A stretch of 64,000 nucleotides of DNA from an uncultured Pirellulaceae bacterium (GTDB lineage: Bacteria; Planctomycetota; Planctomycetia; Pirellulales; Pirellulaceae). Below, in pieces: positions 18,618-27,789 of the stretch. The stretch is taken from contig CALKGE010000006.1 of the NCBI GenBank assembly GCA_938084685.1, forward strand, positions 62,001-126,000, written 5' to 3'. The stretch's first letter is position 1. The number at the start of each line of letters is the position of its first letter. Position numbers and translations under genes: made by a program. The notes under the pieces are model-generated. The model did not search any database, was not told the origin of the DNA, and worked only from the letters and a program-made list of their open reading frames with translations.

Positions 18618-19730
18618 ATGAATGCATCCCCACTCAATCTTGAAGGCGCTGTCGCCGAACGATACTCGCAGGCCTCGCAGAAACCGGAAGCGGCACTTTG
18701 CTGTCCGATCAATTATGATGCTCGCTGGCTTGAGGTATTGCCTCAGGAACTGATCGAACGAGACTATGGTTGCGGCGATCCGTCCAAGTGGGTGCGAGAG
18801 GGCGACCACGTCCTGGATCTCGGATCCGGTGGCGGCAAGATCTGCTACATCGCCTCACAGGTGGTGGGTGAAAACGGCAGCGTCACCGGAATTGACATGA
18901 ATGACGACATGCTCGCACTCGCCAGACAGTACCAACAGGAAATTGCCAAAAACATCGGTTGGGACAATGTCCGATTCCACAAAGGAAAAATCCAGGACCT
19001 CCGACTGGACTTGCAGCAATTCGAACATTGGCTGCAACAAAATCCAGCGACGGACGCCAATGGCTGGTTACGGGCTGAACAACACGCTGAGCACCTACGG
19101 AAGTCCGAGCCGATGGTCGCTGACAACAGTATCGATGTGGTCGTTTCCAACTGTGTGCTTAACCTGGTCAATCCGGACGATCGACGGCAACTGTTTAGCG
19201 AGTTATTCCGAGTTCTTAAACCGGGAGGCCGAGCGGTTATCAGCGATATTGTCTCGAACCAGAATGTACCGACTGAACTTCAGAACGATGCCCGATTATG
19301 GAGCGGGTGTATCAGTGGTGCGTTCGAAGACCACGAATTCATCAAGGCATTCCAGGACGCCGGCCTGGGCAAAATTGAAATCCTTGATTGGCAGCCTGAA
19401 CCTTGGCAGGTCGTAGAAGAAATTGAATTCCGCAGCATGACCATCAGAGCCTGGAAACCACTGGGAACCGGTAACGAAACAGATGCCGGCCAGTCCGCAA
19501 TTTATCGAGGCCCCTGGAAAGAGGTGGTTGACGACTTCGGTAATGTACTGCTACGAGGCGAACGGATGGCCATTACCACTGGCCAGATGCAGGAATACGA
19601 ACACGCTCCCTATCAGGAAGATCTGATTTTACTGGACGAGGATGGACAACCAGAAAGCGCACCTGCCAGCCGCCACACGCGCGAATTGCCTATCACAGAC
19701 TGCTGTTCGCCGGAGGATGACTGCTGCTAA
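18618..19730 (+). CDS. ArsM-like SAM-dependent (arsenite) methyltransferase
   Basis: The 370-residue protein has a class I methyltransferase fold: the SAM loop DLGSGGGKICY and GIDMNDDML. It has the cysteines typical of arsenite methyltransferases: Cys28/Cys29 at LCC, Cys52 in YGCGDP, Cys179 in SNCVLNL and Cys231 in SGCISG. The spacing fits ArsM (52 to 179 is somewhat longer because of an insert near residues 135-160). The C-terminus ends in two CC pairs. ATG 18618 has GGAG at nine bases; an earlier ATG at 18603 lacks one. Arsenic methylation is likely but arsenosugar-type use is possible. No ars regulator or efflux gene is nearby. Confidence 0.8.
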   Translation: MNASPLNLEGAVAERYSQASQKPEAALCCPINYDARWLEVLPQELIERDYGCGDPSKWVREGDHVLDLGSGGGKICYIASQVVGENGSVTGIDMNDDMLALARQYQQEIAKNIGWDNVRFHKGKIQDLRLDLQQFEHWLQQNPATDANGWLRAEQHAEHLRKSEPMVADNSIDVVVSNCVLNLVNPDDRRQLFSELFRVLKPGGRAVISDIVSNQNVPTELQNDARLWSGCISGAFEDHEFIKAFQDAGLGKIEILDWQPEPWQVVEEIEFRSMTIRAWKPLGTGNETDAGQSAIYRGPWKEVVDDFGNVLLRGERMAITTGQMQEYEHAPYQEDLILLDEDGQPESAPASRHTRELPITDCCSPEDDCC

Positions 19731-19755
19731 CCCCTTTGTTGAAAGAGGAAACAAA

Positions 19756-20064
19756 ATGATCCACGTTATTTGTACTGTCACCATTGCTCCAGGACGCCGG
19801 GATGCATTTATTGCCGAGTTTAATGGAATCGTCCCCGAAGTGCTGGCTGAAAAAGGTTGCCTCGAATATGGCCCGACCGTGGATTTCGACACGGGTCTGG
19901 AGCGACAGGCCGCTGTGGAGGAAAACGTTGTCGTGATCGTTGAGAAATGGGAATCACTGGAAGATCTAAAAGCGCATCTGGTTGCACCCCATATGAACTC
20001 CTACCGGGAACGCGTCAAAGACCTGGTCGAAGACAGCCATCTGAGAATCACTCAACCTGCTTAA
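19756..20064 (+). CDS. Antibiotic biosynthesis monooxygenase (ABM) domain protein
   Basis: This 102-residue protein is a single dimeric ferredoxin-like ABM domain, seen in MIHVICTVTIAPGRRDAFIAEF, GCLEYGP, VVVIVEKWESLEDLKAH and HMNSYRE. Such domains act as quinol or aldehyde-type monooxygenases, haem degraders or stress proteins; the substrate is not predictable here. GAAAGAGGAA precedes the ATG. The gene starts 25 bases behind the ArsM-like gene and ends 16 bases before xdhC, so it sits in a compact run of four. Confidence 0.85.
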   Translation: MIHVICTVTIAPGRRDAFIAEFNGIVPEVLAEKGCLEYGPTVDFDTGLERQAAVEENVVVIVEKWESLEDLKAHLVAPHMNSYRERVKDLVEDSHLRITQPA

Positions 20065-20080
20065 GGTGTGCAAGGGAACG

Positions 20081-21157
20081 ATGCGAGAGCTATTCCACCA
20101 ACTCGAAGAACTCGCCACCACCGAGCAACAGGCCGCTTATTGCCGCTTGGTAGAAACGCGTGGCAGCACTCCTCAGAAGCCCGGTGCAACCATGCTGATT
20201 TATCCGGATGGTTCTCAGGCTGGGACATTGGGTGGAGGATGTGTGGAAGCCGAAGTCAAACGCAATGCTCTGGCACTGCTGGAGAACAACGTTTCGCGGA
20301 TCGTCCAATTTCAACTTGATCACGACTATGGCTGGGACGATGGACTGATCTGCGGCGGACGAATGCAGATTCTGATTCAGCCGATAGAGGACGATTCCTC
20401 GCGACACTATCTCGGCCAACTTTGCAAGCTCATGAAAGAGCCTCGCGGGTTCACTGAAGTCGTCCACTATGATCTGGAAACAGAAACATCCATACCCACG
20501 ATCATGCTGCTGGATGAGCAACGCCAAATACAAGCAACCTTGGGTCCTGCCGAGGAGGCAATCATGCAGTTGGCAACGGAGCATCTGATCCCACAGCAGC
20601 AGCGACCACGTGCGTACCAGAAAGCGGGCCTGGCATTTCTCCCTTCGCTGGAACGCTGTCAGCTTATCATCGTCGGAGGTGGTCATGTAGGGCAGGCAGT
20701 TTCTAACCTCGCCGTCGATCTGGACTTTGAGGTGACGGTAATCGATGATCGCGAATCGATCGTTTCCAGTGAACGGTTTCCACGAGTGCATCAACGAATT
20801 GCTGGGGAAATCGAACAGGTACTGCCAGCATTAACGATTACACCTCACACGTACTGTCTGATCGTGACGCGCGGGCATCAGCACGACCAGCGCGCCTTAT
20901 ACCATCTGGCAGAACGAGGCGCACGATACGTTGGAATGATTGGATCCCGACGAAAAATCAAACTCATTTATGACGACCTGCTCGAGGCAGGTATTTCGCC
21001 TGAGGCTCTTAGGAAAGTCCACGCACCACTGGGGATTCATATCGGCTCACAAACCGTGCCGGAAATTGCCGTCAGCATCTGCGCCGAACTCGTCGCCCAT
21101 CGAAATCGTGATGGCGTCGTACCTGGACGGCCTGAAGGAATCGAGATAACAGAATGA
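20081..21157 (+). CDS. XdhC/CoxI family molybdenum-enzyme maturation protein
   Basis: XdhC proteins bind molybdenum cofactor, protect it and help insert it (with sulfuration) into xanthine-oxidase-type enzymes. The 358-residue protein has the N-terminal XdhC domain (GSTPQKPGATMLI, GGGCVEAEV, ICGGRMQILIQP) and a C-terminal Rossmann domain with VGGGHVGQA and VIDDRE. ATG 20081 is preceded by AAGGGA; GTG at 20066 is a less likely start. Its last bases overlap the MocA-like gene by ATGA, so the two are translationally coupled. No molybdenum hydroxylase is visible in the window. Confidence 0.9.
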   Translation: MRELFHQLEELATTEQQAAYCRLVETRGSTPQKPGATMLIYPDGSQAGTLGGGCVEAEVKRNALALLENNVSRIVQFQLDHDYGWDDGLICGGRMQILIQPIEDDSSRHYLGQLCKLMKEPRGFTEVVHYDLETETSIPTIMLLDEQRQIQATLGPAEEAIMQLATEHLIPQQQRPRAYQKAGLAFLPSLERCQLIIVGGGHVGQAVSNLAVDLDFEVTVIDDRESIVSSERFPRVHQRIAGEIEQVLPALTITPHTYCLIVTRGHQHDQRALYHLAERGARYVGMIGSRRKIKLIYDDLLEAGISPEALRKVHAPLGIHIGSQTVPEIAVSICAELVAHRNRDGVVPGRPEGIEITE

Positions 21158-21738
21158 GTTTTATCGCTATCATTCCCGCAGCTGGCCTTAGCCAGCGAAT
21201 GGGTGAACCTAAACTGCTGAAAGAATTTGACGGCGAGCCTCTTATCAATCATGCAATCAACGCCTGGCTGGCTAGCAGGGTTGAGCGAGTGATTGTGGTA
21301 GTCCGGGCCGACAATCTGCAGCTGCAACAGCATCTGCAGTCATTCGACGTCGAAGTGGTCATAGCCGATCCACCACCAAAGCAAATGAAAGACACGGTAC
21401 TGGCAGGCGTCCGCTACATCGCCGAGCATTACCCGATGGGAATCGAGGACGCATTTTTGCTGGCTCCTGCCGATATGCCCTACCTTTCCCCATGGCTGAT
21501 CAATCAGGTCCTGGAACAACACGATCCGGATGCCGCGGCGATCATCGCTCCCTGCTTTGAAGGTACCAAAGGACACCCTACCCTGTTTCCCTGGCCATTT
21601 GTGACAGGTATTTATCAGCTCACCGACGAGCAGGGAGTCAATTCTCTGTGGAACATGTACAGCGGACGGACATTTGAAGTGCCCAGCAGTGCGCCTCTGA
21701 TTGATCTGGATACTCCGGAAGACTGGCATCGCCACTAG
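21154..21738 (+). CDS. MocA/MobA-like molybdenum cofactor nucleotidyltransferase
   Basis: The 194-residue protein attaches a nucleotide (usually CMP, in the MocA branch that serves xanthine dehydrogenases) to molybdopterin. The N-terminal signature IPAAGLSQRMGEPKLL and the DAFLLAPADMPYL block hold the nucleotide and metal sites. The product fits the coupled XdhC. The target enzyme, by family knowledge, would be a xanthine-oxidase-type dehydrogenase encoded elsewhere. A cytidylyl rather than guanylyl preference is inferred from the neighbour only. Confidence 0.87.
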   Translation: MSFIAIIPAAGLSQRMGEPKLLKEFDGEPLINHAINAWLASRVERVIVVVRADNLQLQQHLQSFDVEVVIADPPPKQMKDTVLAGVRYIAEHYPMGIEDAFLLAPADMPYLSPWLINQVLEQHDPDAAAIIAPCFEGTKGHPTLFPWPFVTGIYQLTDEQGVNSLWNMYSGRTFEVPSSAPLIDLDTPEDWHRH

Positions 21739-21760
21739 TGGATCGTTGCCAGATCTACAG

Positions 21761-21809
21761 GAAAGAGGAAAGAGGAAAGAGGAAAGAGGAAAGAGGAAAG
21801 AGGAAAGCG
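21761..21809. repeat. Tandem heptamer GAAAGAG, seven copies
   Basis: Six perfect copies of GAAAGAG and one variant (GAAAGCG) run without gaps between the convergent mocA-like and mcsB genes, with the last bases ending just at the mcsB stop. The repeat is purine-only on the plus strand. A slippage-prone array like this can differ in length between strains; there is no sign that it controls either gene, as it lies at both 3' ends. Confidence 0.93.
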
Positions 21810-21811
21810 GT

Positions 21812-22870
21812 TTAGTTGTCGCTTATATTAAACGACTTTTTGAGATACTGCGCTCTTTGCACATTTCGGTCAGCAATATCCAGTTTACCGCCGATCATTT
21901 TCTGCAGATGTGCAGGCTGAGTTTGCAGAAAGAGCCGGTTAAGCATTGGAATATCGACCTCGATCAACCCCATGTTCACGCCAAGCCTGATACTTGAGAG
22001 CAGGTGCATTGTCTCTTCGCTGCTGATCGTCTTCGCATTTTGCAGAATACCATGAGCTCGACTGACGCGATCACTCAGTTCATCCCGACTTTCACGAAGG
22101 AGGAAGTCCCGAGCTTTCCGTTCATATTCGATCATCACCGGGATCACTTCATTGACCTGCTGGACCAACTCGATTTCACTTTTACCCAACGTAATCTGAT
22201 TACTGATCTGGTAAAAATCGCCCATCGCTTCGGACCCCTCGCCGTACAATCCGCGGACAGCCAGATTAATCTTTTGCAGACTTCGAAAGACTTTTTCCAA
22301 TTCCCTGGTCATCACCAGGGCTGGCAAATGCAGCATGACACTGACTCGCATTCCCGTTCCGACATTCGTGGGGCAGGCGGTCAGGTACCCATATCGGGGG
22401 TGGAAAGCATAGTGCAGACAGGAGTCGACAAAATCGTCAATGGCATTAATCCGATGCCAGGCTTCAGTCAGATCCAGCCCACTCTGCACCGCCTGAATTC
22501 GAAGATGATCTTCTTCGTTGATCATAACGCTGAATTTCTCACCCGAATCAATCAGAACACTTCGCGCTCCGTTACTCTCAGCTAACTCTCTACTGATAAG
22601 CTGGCGTTCCACAAGAAATTGACGATCCAGATCGTTCATCTCATCAATGCGATGATAACTGACCGGGTCGCTCCACTTCGACTGCTGATTAATTACCTCG
22701 GACACACGGGCTTCGATCGCCAGTTTATCGCCATCTGAACATTTACGAACAAACGGGAACTCGGCGAGGTTGCGGGCCAACCGGATGCGTGAACTAATCA
22801 CGATATCAGATTCGGGACCTGTCCCTTTTAGCCACTCGCCACCCTTGCCGGCTAATTCATCCAAAAACAT
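21812..22870 (-). CDS. mcsB: Protein arginine kinase
   Basis: McsB phosphorylates arginine residues on proteins, marking them for ClpCP or changing regulators. The 352-residue protein has SSRIRLARNL near the N-terminus and the phosphagen-kinase core GYLTACPTNVGTGMR with the key Cys. It belongs to the bacterial McsB branch and not to creatine kinases. SD AGAGG precedes the ATG by seven bases. mcsA ends ten bases upstream, so the two form an operon as in Bacillus, but ctsR and clpC are not beside them here. Confidence 0.93.
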   Translation of the reverse strand: MFLDELAGKGGEWLKGTGPESDIVISSRIRLARNLAEFPFVRKCSDGDKLAIEARVSEVINQQSKWSDPVSYHRIDEMNDLDRQFLVERQLISRELAESNGARSVLIDSGEKFSVMINEEDHLRIQAVQSGLDLTEAWHRINAIDDFVDSCLHYAFHPRYGYLTACPTNVGTGMRVSVMLHLPALVMTRELEKVFRSLQKINLAVRGLYGEGSEAMGDFYQISNQITLGKSEIELVQQVNEVIPVMIEYERKARDFLLRESRDELSDRVSRAHGILQNAKTISSEETMHLLSSIRLGVNMGLIEVDIPMLNRLFLQTQPAHLQKMIGGKLDIADRNVQRAQYLKKSFNISDN

Positions 22871-22880
22871 GCTTCACCTC

Positions 22881-23393
22881 TCAGCCGGACTTCTCTTCTT
22901 CTTCGATGCCTGCGATTTTGTCTCGAAGCATGGAAGCTTTCTCATAGTCCTCAATCTGAATCGCCTGTTCCATCTCCCGTCGCAACCGAATCAATTCCGT
23001 TCGTTGGTCGGTACCTTCACCAGCTCCCCGAGGCTGTTTGCCAACGTGCGCAGTAGCTGAATGAATATTGGAGATAATCGGATCAAGTTCGTCCTCGAAG
23101 CATATGTAATCATGCGGACAACCAAGGCGTCCCACATGCCGAAATTCATAGAACGTGATACCACATAACGGACAGGCCTGCTGATCGAGTTGAGCAAGCT
23201 GCTCAGCCGCTGGATTAACCTTCAATTGCTGCGCCAAAGCACTGGCAATCGATGGCACTTCGTCTTCTTTGAGATCTGCCTGCATGAGATAAGTCCGCGC
23301 GTGCTCCTCGCATAGGTGCAATTCTTCTGGCACCTCATCTGTCAATTCGGTGATGTGAAACGTCGCTGGCTTTTCGCAGTGCTGGCACTTCAT
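22881..23393 (-). CDS. mcsA: McsA-like zinc-finger/UVR protein, activator of McsB
   Basis: The 170-residue protein has two zinc-binding pairs, CQHC...LCEEH near the start and CPLC...GCPHDYICFE in the middle, and a C-terminal UVR motif (about 125-165, RLRREMEQAIQIEDYEKASMLRDKI). In Firmicutes, McsA binds and activates McsB. The order mcsA-mcsB with a ten-base gap supports the same job here. The Cys patterns differ a little from Bacillus McsA, so some rewiring is possible. Confidence 0.87.
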   Translation of the reverse strand: MKCQHCEKPATFHITELTDEVPEELHLCEEHARTYLMQADLKEDEVPSIASALAQQLKVNPAAEQLAQLDQQACPLCGITFYEFRHVGRLGCPHDYICFEDELDPIISNIHSATAHVGKQPRGAGEGTDQRTELIRLRREMEQAIQIEDYEKASMLRDKIAGIEEEEKSG

Positions 23394-23633
23394 CGAAGAT
23401 TATCCGCAGTATTGAATCCACTGAGCAATTGTGTCCCGATTTTGGCAAAAAACCGGTCGACAGGGGAGTATCAGCAAATCAAAAACCTGTTCAAAATGAG
23501 AACAATGACCGTTACTCATCAGTCCCTGTTCCCGTGATGTCGTCATAACTGTTAGGATTCTATCAATGGGCAATACCCTGTCAAGATAACCCTGCAGCAC
23601 CTCCATTATATCGTTCACGTTCACCTGCATTCC

Positions 23634-25130
23634 ATGTCACATTACCCAAACTTCGAAGCTTTTGCCGATCTTGCCAAAACTCATGACCTGGTACCGGTCT
23701 ACCGCCGTCTGCTCAGCGATGGCCTGACACCAGTTTCCGCGTTTCAAAAACTGGACGACGGAAAAGATGCCTGTCTGTTTGAAAGTGTCATTGGTGGGGA
23801 AAAAGTAGGACGCTACAGTATCCTGGCCACTCACCCATTTATGATAATTAATGCCAGCGGTAACCATGTCACCATCACGCGGGACGGAGAATCTGAAAGT
23901 CATCATTCTGACAATCCACTCGACGATCTGCGACAGTTGGTCCAGGCATTCAAAGCACCCCAACTGGAATCACTCCCTCCGTTCAATGGGGGGGCGATCG
24001 GGTATGCCGGCTATGACGTCATACGCTACGTTGAAGATCTTCCGCATCCGCCGGAAAACGACCGTCAGATCCCGGATATGACTTTCGGTTTTTATGACTC
24101 ACTGGTCGTCTTTGACAACGTCAACAAAACGATGTTCGTAATCGTCATGGCGCGACTCGACAAACATGACGGGGATGCACAAAGTGCGTACGACGAAGCG
24201 GTTGCGCGTGTCGATCAGCTGGTCCAAAAACTCGCCGCACCAACGCAACTCGCCATGGCCGATATCGATACATCTGGCGGTACAGGAACGTTAAGTTACA
24301 GCTCGAATTTCGAACAGTCCGAGTTTGAAGACGCTGTGCGTCAATGTGTTGAATACATTCGCGCCGGGGATATCTTTCAAGTGGTTATCAGCCAGCGACT
24401 ACAGATGGATCTGGAAGTCGATCCAGTCGAATTGTACCGCTCGCTACGCGTAGTCAATCCCAGCCCTTTCATGTTTTTCCTGCGCACCTCCGACGTCACA
24501 CTGGTTGGCAGCTCTCCGGAAATCATGTGCCGCGTGATGGAAGGAAAAGTTACGGTACGTCCGCTGGCCGGAACTCGCCCCCGCGGAGCAACCGAACAGG
24601 AGGATCAGCAGCTGGCTGATGAATTACTGGCGGATCCCAAAGAACGTGCCGAACATGTCATGCTGGTAGATCTGGGCCGCAATGATGTCGGACGTATCGC
24701 ACAATACCGGAGCGTCGAACTTTCCGATGTGATGGTGATCGAACGGTACAGTCACGTGATGCATATCACTTCCAATGTCACTGGTCAGCTGCGAGAAGAC
24801 AAAGACGCGTTTGATGCACTGGCTGCATGCCTACCTGCCGGCACGGTTTCAGGAGCTCCCAAAGTTCGTGCCATGGAAGTCATTGACGAACTCGAACGCC
24901 ATCGCCGTGGCCCCTACGCCGGCGCGGTCGGATACGTCGACTATGCGGGAAACATGGACACTTGTATCGCGCTACGTACGTTTGTCATCAAAGATAACAA
25001 ACTCTATGTTCAGGCTGGCGCGGGAATTGTTGCCGATAGCGTACCCGAAATGGAATATCAGGAAACACTCAATAAAGCTCGTGGGTTACTTAAAGCGGTC
25101 GAAATAACCTCGCAACGGCCACCAGTATAA
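23634..25130 (+). CDS. trpE: Anthranilate synthase component I
   Basis: TrpE makes anthranilate from chorismate, the first step of tryptophan synthesis. The 498-residue protein has the N-terminal regulatory region ([23 protein letters not shown]), where tryptophan binds for feedback inhibition. The chorismate-binding domain holds [38 protein letters not shown] and [17 protein letters not shown]. Length and motifs are canonical. The glutaminase TrpG is not adjacent. It lies apart from trpBA in the window. Confidence 0.96.
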   Translation: MSHYPNFEAFADLAKTHDLVPVYRRLLSDGLTPVSAFQKLDDGKDACLFESVIGGEKVGRYSILATHPFMIINASGNHVTITRDGESESHHSDNPLDDLRQLVQAFKAPQLESLPPFNGGAIGYAGYDVIRYVEDLPHPPENDRQIPDMTFGFYDSLVVFDNVNKTMFVIVMARLDKHDGDAQSAYDEAVARVDQLVQKLAAPTQLAMADIDTSGGTGTLSYSSNFEQSEFEDAVRQCVEYIRAGDIFQVVISQRLQMDLEVDPVELYRSLRVVNPSPFMFFLRTSDVTLVGSSPEIMCRVMEGKVTVRPLAGTRPRGATEQEDQQLADELLADPKERAEHVMLVDLGRNDVGRIAQYRSVELSDVMVIERYSHVMHITSNVTGQLREDKDAFDALAACLPAGTVSGAPKVRAMEVIDELERHRRGPYAGAVGYVDYAGNMDTCIALRTFVIKDNKLYVQAGAGIVADSVPEMEYQETLNKARGLLKAVEITSQRPPV

Positions 25131-25181
25131 GAGCCTCGTGAATTTCCAAGATCGTAACTAATCGAGCCAGGAGAAAACGGG

Positions 25182-25364
25182 CTACGACTGCTCTCGAAGT
25201 GTAGTGAAGCTGATAGCTCCTAACCCAAGCGCACTGACAACTCCCCCGATATCCATCAGCAAACTTGCTCTGGAAAAGGGGATTTTAATTGCTAGATCAA
25301 GTGTGAAGACCAGCAGTAGCAGCACTGCTACTGACAATCCAAAAATACACATGACTTTCGACAC
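25182..25364 (-). CDS. Small membrane protein, two helices
   Basis: The 60-residue protein has two predicted membrane helices, about residues 6-26 (CIFGLSVAVLLLLVFTLDLAI) and 37-54. The LDLAIKIPF and SLLMDIGGV stretches match a small family I remember from planctomycete genomes, with a short conserved loop ending in TLREQ. No function is known to me. It converges on trpE. The start is the only reasonable one. Confidence 0.6.
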   Translation of the reverse strand: MSKVMCIFGLSVAVLLLLVFTLDLAIKIPFSRASLLMDIGGVVSALGLGAISFTTLREQS

Positions 25365-25604
25365 TCTTACGATTCCTCGACGCTGGTTGGAGACCCACAG
25401 GTTCCACTCGGGACGGTCAAATGTTCGTGACTTATGTCCCCGAGCAACTAGTATAATGCACTATAACAATGTTTTACGCGAGACAGATTTATTAGTTTTC
25501 ACTTATAAAATCCTGTGAATTCTATCGTCCAAACGGTCCAAAACGAATAGTTCCTCTATTTTTTTATTTTTCAAAAAAGTGTCTTACCCATTGAAAACAT
25601 ACGT

Positions 25605-26774
25605 ATGACTACCAGCGATTCCACGGTAAGCCAACGCTTACGCGCCCAGATGCCAGTTGCCCAAACTCTGGCTTACTTCGATCATGCTGCCGTTTCACCT
25701 CTACCGCAAGTTACTGCCGATGCCATTACCAACTGGTTAACGGAGGCTACGAACCAGGGGGACGTCTGCTGGCCGCAATGGGCCAAACGAGTGGAAGTCA
25801 TTCGTCGCAAAACGGCCAAACTGATGGGAGCCAAAGCCGATGAAATCGCCTTCATTCCCAACACCTCCAGCGGGATCAACCTGGTAGCAGAAGGATTTCC
25901 CTGGCAGCAGGGGGACAATCTGGTCACTTTCGAGAACGAGTTTCCGGCAAATCTGTATCCCTGGATGAATCTGAAGTCTCGAGGCGTCGAAATAAAACAA
26001 GTTTCAGTAGCACGTGGCATTGCTGACCTCAATCGTCTGTTCGAACGCTGTGATGAAAAGACGCGGCTGATCTCCATCAGTTGGGTTTCCTTCTCCAGCG
26101 GTTATCGCTTCACAACATCCCAGCTGCAGACAATCGTCGATGAAGCTCATCGCCGAGGCATCTATGTCATGCTGGATGCCATCCAGGGGCTCGGAGTTTT
26201 TCCGCTTAACGTTCACGAGCTGGGAATTGACTTTTTAGCAGCCGACGGCCACAAGTGGATGCTCAGTCCCGAAGGAGCCGGACTGTTTTATCTAAAAAAG
26301 GAACACCTCGAACTGTTGCGCCCGGTGATGGTCGGCTGGCACTCGGTCGCCAATGCATTTGACTTCAGTCATATCGAGTGGACACCAAGACAGCAGGCAG
26401 CACGCTACGAAGGTGGATCGCAAAACATGATCGGCCTGCATGGTTTCGGAGCCAGTCTCGAACTGCTGCAGGAGCTGGGAGTCTCCCCGACTGATTCGCC
26501 AGTCGCCCAACAGATTCTTGACTACACCCAACAGGCTCAGCAGCAGCTGAAAGCATTGGGAGCCTCCGTTTATGGGCCCGACAACATTGATAATCAAAGC
26601 GGCATTACATCCTTCACGCTGCCCAATGTGGACCTTGCCCAGCTCCGCCTGACATGTCTGGAATCGGGAATCATCCTGAGTCATCGTGATGGCCGGCTTC
26701 GAATCAGTCCGCATGCCTATAACAATCAGGATGATCTGGATCGTCTGCTCACAGTCATCCAGTCCACGACCTGA
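25605..26774 (+). CDS. Class V aminotransferase, cysteine-desulfurase-like
   Basis: The 389-residue PLP enzyme has the fold-type I, class V layout: FDHAAVSPLP at the N-terminus, PNTSSGINLVAEG, ISWVSFSSGYR, DAIQGLGVFPL with the PLP-ring Asp, and the PLP lysine in ADGHKWMLSPEGAG. The family includes cysteine desulfurases, kynureninase-like and isopenicillin epimerase-like enzymes. I do not see the usual catalytic Cys loop of SufS/IscS, so desulfurase activity is unproven. It stands alone. A TATAAT at 25452 lies upstream, without a good -35. Confidence 0.88.
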   Translation: MTTSDSTVSQRLRAQMPVAQTLAYFDHAAVSPLPQVTADAITNWLTEATNQGDVCWPQWAKRVEVIRRKTAKLMGAKADEIAFIPNTSSGINLVAEGFPWQQGDNLVTFENEFPANLYPWMNLKSRGVEIKQVSVARGIADLNRLFERCDEKTRLISISWVSFSSGYRFTTSQLQTIVDEAHRRGIYVMLDAIQGLGVFPLNVHELGIDFLAADGHKWMLSPEGAGLFYLKKEHLELLRPVMVGWHSVANAFDFSHIEWTPRQQAARYEGGSQNMIGLHGFGASLELLQELGVSPTDSPVAQQILDYTQQAQQQLKALGASVYGPDNIDNQSGITSFTLPNVDLAQLRLTCLESGIILSHRDGRLRISPHAYNNQDDLDRLLTVIQSTT

Positions 26775-26986
26775 ATCTCAGCAGCTACAACCACTACAAT
26801 ACGTATAACCGAAATACTCCTGTGAAACTTTGGAGCTCGGTTGCACTGAAGCCATCTATCGAAACGATTCATCCCGCCGATAAAAGAGTTAACAGGCTTA
26901 TTACAGCACATGACATCTCTCGCTCTGATCACCGTTGGCCTGGTAATCCCCGCCGCCCTGTTTCTTTTGTTAACTGAGCGAGACTC

Positions 26987-27751
26987 GTGCGACCCACCTC
27001 TCAGGTACTATTGTCGATCCATCTACCTACCCACTCTTCCGACGAAGAGCATCAGACTCGGCAGCGGGATGAACTGCTGCAACGGCTGATTCAGCAGCTC
27101 GAGCAGTACGAAATAGCAGTCACCTGGATTGTTCACGACCCGCATATGCTGGATGCCCAACAAGTGAACCAATGGGCCAATACCTCTCACGAATTTTCTC
27201 CCTACCTGAACCTGGAACTGACGGACACTTCAGGACGTGCACAACGAGATTTACTCAGCCCACATTTAGACCATCTGCTCGACTGTAGTCGTCATGTGGG
27301 AATCCGAGTTACCACACTGAGCACCAACCAGAGCATTTATGAGAACAATCTTAACCTATTGGTACGTAACAGGATTTCGATGCTAAACCAGTACGGTGAT
27401 CCTGATAAAAAACATCCATCCCTCCGCCCTTCTCTATCGAATTCGGCAAGATTTGGTATCTGGGAAGTCCCGGCACCACAACGATGGCCCGGTCAATTTG
27501 CCCACCCAATCGGTCAACTGTTGTTCCAAACCGCTTTACATTTCAAGCGCACATGGTCACTCCGCCACATCCAGCTTGACATCCAGCGGATGCTGGAAAA
27601 CCACACGTCACCAGATAAAACTGCTGCACTCCTGTCAACGCTCAGCAAAATGCGCTCGCGTGGGAAGATCGAAATCACTCCTATCCGCGCAGCCGCTACA
27701 CGACTACGGCAATTGCAATTGAATGGACAGGCATCTGCCCCTGCGGCGTAA
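26987..27751 (+). CDS. Hypothetical protein, possible deacetylase-like barrel
   Basis: The 254-residue protein starts at GTG 26987 because no ATG fits. It has no signal or membrane segment. The pattern VLLSIHLPTH, EIAVTWIVHDPHM, LNLELTD and GIRVTTLSTN resembles the strands of a polysaccharide-deacetylase-type barrel, but the usual metal Asp-His-His set is not clear; this is a weak idea. The second half (HIQLDIQRMLENHTSPDKTAALLSTLSKM) is helical. It converges on coaD. Confidence 0.55.
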   Translation: MRPTSQVLLSIHLPTHSSDEEHQTRQRDELLQRLIQQLEQYEIAVTWIVHDPHMLDAQQVNQWANTSHEFSPYLNLELTDTSGRAQRDLLSPHLDHLLDCSRHVGIRVTTLSTNQSIYENNLNLLVRNRISMLNQYGDPDKKHPSLRPSLSNSARFGIWEVPAPQRWPGQFAHPIGQLLFQTALHFKRTWSLRHIQLDIQRMLENHTSPDKTAALLSTLSKMRSRGKIEITPIRAAATRLRQLQLNGQASAPAA

Positions 27752-27789
27752 ACTGTAACGCTCGTACATGCCGCCAGCCCATGCTACCC

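Noticed and set aside
20090..20794. 234-residue frame opposite xdhC
   Set aside because: It is the reverse shadow of xdhC with no motif, and it lies wholly inside it.
22004..22585. 193-residue frame opposite mcsB
   Set aside because: It lies wholly within mcsB and has no family sequence.
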